This document shows positions 24,095 to 25,728 of a stretch of DNA of 25,728 bases, one piece after another. A program made the translations under genes and the position numbers. Numbering within the stretch: the first letter of the stretch is position 1; each line of letters begins with the position of its first letter. Source of the DNA: CAZXEU01 sp964639665 (GTDB lineage Bacteria; Bacteroidota; Rhodothermia; Rhodothermales; Bin80); assembly GCA_964639665.1 (NCBI GenBank), contig CAZXEU010000146.1, forward strand, positions 1-25,728, written 5' to 3'. A model generated the notes under the pieces. It did no database searches. It was given only the letters and a program-made list of their open reading frames with translations, and was not told where the DNA came from.

Positions 24095-24169
24095 GGTGAC
24101 CGAGGGGACTTGAACCCCCGACCTCCAGGGCCACAACCTGGCGCTCTAACCACCTGAGCTACGGTCACC
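24095..24169 (-). tRNA. tRNA-His (anticodon GUG)
   Basis: The minus strand gives a complete cloverleaf with anticodon stem CCAGG/CCTGG and loop TTGTGGC holding GTG. Acceptor GGTGACCG pairs with CGGTCACC; the extra base pair at the end is the encoded G-1 opposite C73, the identity feature of tRNA-His. The T-arm is GGGGGTTCAAGTCCCCT. The following bases read CTCA, so CCA is not encoded and must be added after transcription, unlike the neighbouring tRNA-Glu. Confidence 0.95.
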
Positions 24170-24183
24170 GTAGAAGAGCACGG

Positions 24184-24213
24184 AATTTACGCAGAATTCC
24201 GGCGGATTCGCAA
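24184..24213 (-). promoter_or_regulatory. Candidate promoter for the tRNA-His/tRNA-Glu pair
   Basis: On the minus strand TTGCGA (24213-24208) lies 18 bases before TAAATT (24189-24184), a sigma-70-like pair placed 14 bases ahead of the tRNA-His 5' end. The downstream box overlaps a 7-bp inverted repeat, CGGAATT (24181-24187) / AATTCCG (24195-24201), which might instead be a 3' structure of the propeller gene that ends at 24217. The promoter consensus of this lineage may differ, so the call is tentative. Confidence 0.3.
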
Positions 24214-24216
24214 GAC

Positions 24217-25728
24217 CTACCGGATGATGGCCACCTTGCCAAAAGCAGCTCCCTCTCCATTCTGACCAACGGCAATCACAAGATACGTCCCGGACGGAAC
24301 AGGCCTGGCATTCTGATCCTTGCCGTTCCAAAGCGCCCTACCACCGCGTGCCGAAAGGCGACCAACCAGCATGCCACCGAGCGTAACTACGCGGATCTCC
24401 GTCTCCTCAACCAGGCCCTCGATATAGATTTCCGGATCAGCGTTACCTGCTATGACCACCGGATTCGGATAGATGAACAGGTCCTGAACCTCCGCCACGG
24501 GGTCTATGGCATCACCCTGGAAGGCGACCAGCCCGCGGTCCGTACTCAGGAACACCCGACCGGACGCGCCATCGACGGTGATGGCATTCACGACATTGGA
24601 CAGGATTGGTGAGCTATCGGTCGTGAATCGGCGCACGAGATCGAAGCCCGTGCTTTCGCTTACAAGGTAGGCTCCCTGTTGCGTGGCAAGCCAAAGGCGA
24701 TTGGACGGATCCACCGCAATATCTGTTACCGGCAAGTCTCCGAGCACATACGAGCCCTGATCCCTGCTGGACCATACCGGCCACGTCGCTTCAAGCGAAG
24801 CATCCGTCGCAGCACCGATACCCGCCAAAAAGTAGGCCGGACCCTCCTCGGTCGCTATCCAGATGCGACCGGTACGATCCTCAGCCATCGCCTGTATCCT
24901 GACACTCGGCAGACCGCGGCCGAGAGCCCCTGGCTGCCCGAAGAAGCGACAGGAATCGTCTGTTTGGTCCGTAGGCGTATTTCCCGTGTCAAGAACCATG
25001 ATTCCCCTGGTGAACCGGAGGTTTCCGGTATCCTGGACCAGAATCCATTTCAGTCCGCTGGAGTCGACCAGAAGGGACCCCAAGGCAGTCGTGGACGCAG
25101 TGCCTGCGCACGATGGCGGCAGCAGACCCGTCCACTGCCCGTCGGGAGTCCGCACATGCAAGGGCCGCGAAGCTGTCGTATTGGTAACCCACAGAGTTCC
25201 GTCTTCTTCACTGCCCAGACCGCCGACAATCACATAGCTCGTCGTACCGGCCGCCGGCAGCAAACTCGAATTGCTCTCGTCGTATACGGTGAGGTCACCG
25301 TCGTCGGTGACCTGTGCCAACCCGCTCCCCCGTGATGCCGCCCACACACTACCATGTGCATCTGCATGAACCTGCAGAAAATTGCCTCTGCCAGCAAGCT
25401 CTTCCCGGAATCGCGAGGTAAAGTTGGTCCAGATCCCGTCATTGCCGAGTCGATAGAATCCGGCGGCAGGCACCGTCTCCACGGCGGCTGCCCACAGAGT
25501 GCCATCCGGGCCTACAGCGAGATCCCCGAATGGGCTGTCGAACGGTCCCTCGGGGAAAACGTCTGCAATTCGCAGGGCAGGGCGCTCAGTCCCAACCGGT
25601 CTTTCGTATTGGCTGATGCCCCTCTCGGCATCAGCCACCCACACGGTTTCGTTGCCAGCCACGGTCACAGCGTGCAGGTCTGCATACCCGTCAGCGAGCA
25701 CTAGCGATGCTCCTCCGGCAATTGCCGC
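24217..25728 (-). CDS. PorZ-like beta-propeller protein with T9SS-type C-terminal domain (5' end missing)
   Basis: The 503 visible residues are open to the right edge of the window, so the N-terminus lies outside; a GTG at 25701 is internal because the frame continues upstream. Repeated blade motifs of the form (T/R)-x-W-(V/A/I)-A/T are seen: TVWVADAERGISQY, TLWAAAVE, VWAASRGSGLAQV, TLWVTNTT, RIWIATEEGPAYF, RLWLATQQGAYLV and VFLSTDRGLVAF. These match two-component-regulator-type propellers. The final 85 residues start IYPNPVVIAG and contain SGTYLVIAVGQNG and a last strand GKVAIIR, the pattern of the type IX secretion C-terminal sorting domain. PorZ, a T9SS surface component with double propeller and this tail, is the closest known layout; a secreted propeller cargo is the alternative. 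The tRNA pair lies 47 bases downstream. Confidence 0.65.
   Translation of the reverse strand, partial: AAIAGGASLVLADGYADLHAVTVAGNETVWVADAERGISQYERPVGTERPALRIADVFPEGPFDSPFGDLAVGPDGTLWAAAVETVPAAGFYRLGNDGIWTNFTSRFREELAGRGNFLQVHADAHGSVWAASRGSGLAQVTDDGDLTVYDESNSSLLPAAGTTSYVIVGGLGSEEDGTLWVTNTTASRPLHVRTPDGQWTGLLPPSCAGTASTTALGSLLVDSSGLKWILVQDTGNLRFTRGIMVLDTGNTPTDQTDDSCRFFGQPGALGRGLPSVRIQAMAEDRTGRIWIATEEGPAYFLAGIGAATDASLEATWPVWSSRDQGSYVLGDLPVTDIAVDPSNRLWLATQQGAYLVSESTGFDLVRRFTTDSSPILSNVVNAITVDGASGRVFLSTDRGLVAFQGDAIDPVAEVQDLFIYPNPVVIAGNADPEIYIEGLVEETEIRVVTLGGMLVGRLSARGGRALWNGKDQNARPVPSGTYLVIAVGQNGEGAAFGKVAIIR

Noticed and set aside
1..25728. CRISPR array, prophage, toxin-antitoxin or defence genes.
   Set aside because: No regular repeats, nuclease/helicase combinations or small toxin-like gene pairs were seen; nearly all coding space is accounted for by housekeeping genes.

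Overview
The window is a dense, mostly housekeeping segment of a moderately GC-rich, Gram-negative bacterial chromosome. The gene set points to the Rhodothermota/Bacteroidota side of the tree: a propeller protein with a type IX secretion (T9SS)-like C-terminal domain, a BamD lipoprotein, a bacillithiol deacetylase (BshB1), an hrcA-grpE-dnaJ cluster and an efp-accB-accC cluster. The phylum assignment is an inference from gene content, because no rRNA is present.

Left edge (1-1022): the first 75 bases hold the N-terminus of an IS1182-type transposase on the minus strand, cut by the window end. Bases 76-293 hold inverted repeats but no convincing gene. A class I glutamine amidotransferase follows on the plus strand. 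The 198 bases at 1023-1220, between convergent genes, show nothing I can name.

Centre (1221-18376): a long run of minus-strand genes. In transcription order these are hrcA-grpE-dnaJ-flavin reductase (heat-shock control and chaperones); leuS-bshB1; efp-accB-accC-gcvH-guaA (translation factor, fatty-acid synthesis entry, glycine cleavage carrier, GMP synthesis); a TPR/periplasmic-binding-fold envelope protein and bamD (outer-membrane assembly); then nadD, a PhoU-like protein, a thioredoxin-like protein and an NhaC-type antiporter. Gaps are mostly 1-60 bases. The larger gaps are before leuS (156 nt, with nested inverted repeats) and between bshB1 and efp (181 nt, with a terminator-like hairpin). 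These suggest at least three transcription units.

Right part (18377-25728): sppA (plus) diverges from hrcA and converges on gpmI, with the two stop codons sharing one CTAG. gpmI lies downstream of nth, an endonuclease III with an unusual C-terminal metal-ribbon-like extension. A DUF4105 membrane protein (plus) runs at its 3' end into the antisense strand of a tRNA-Glu gene. A tRNA-His/tRNA-Glu pair follows on the minus strand, then a PorZ-like propeller protein cut by the right edge of the window.

I found no convincing new defence, mobile or biosynthetic system. The most worthwhile points are the nth fusion, the stop codon inside an antisense tRNA, the structured leuS leader, the apparent lack of a CIRCE operator upstream of hrcA, and the PhoU-like/redoxin/antiporter trio.
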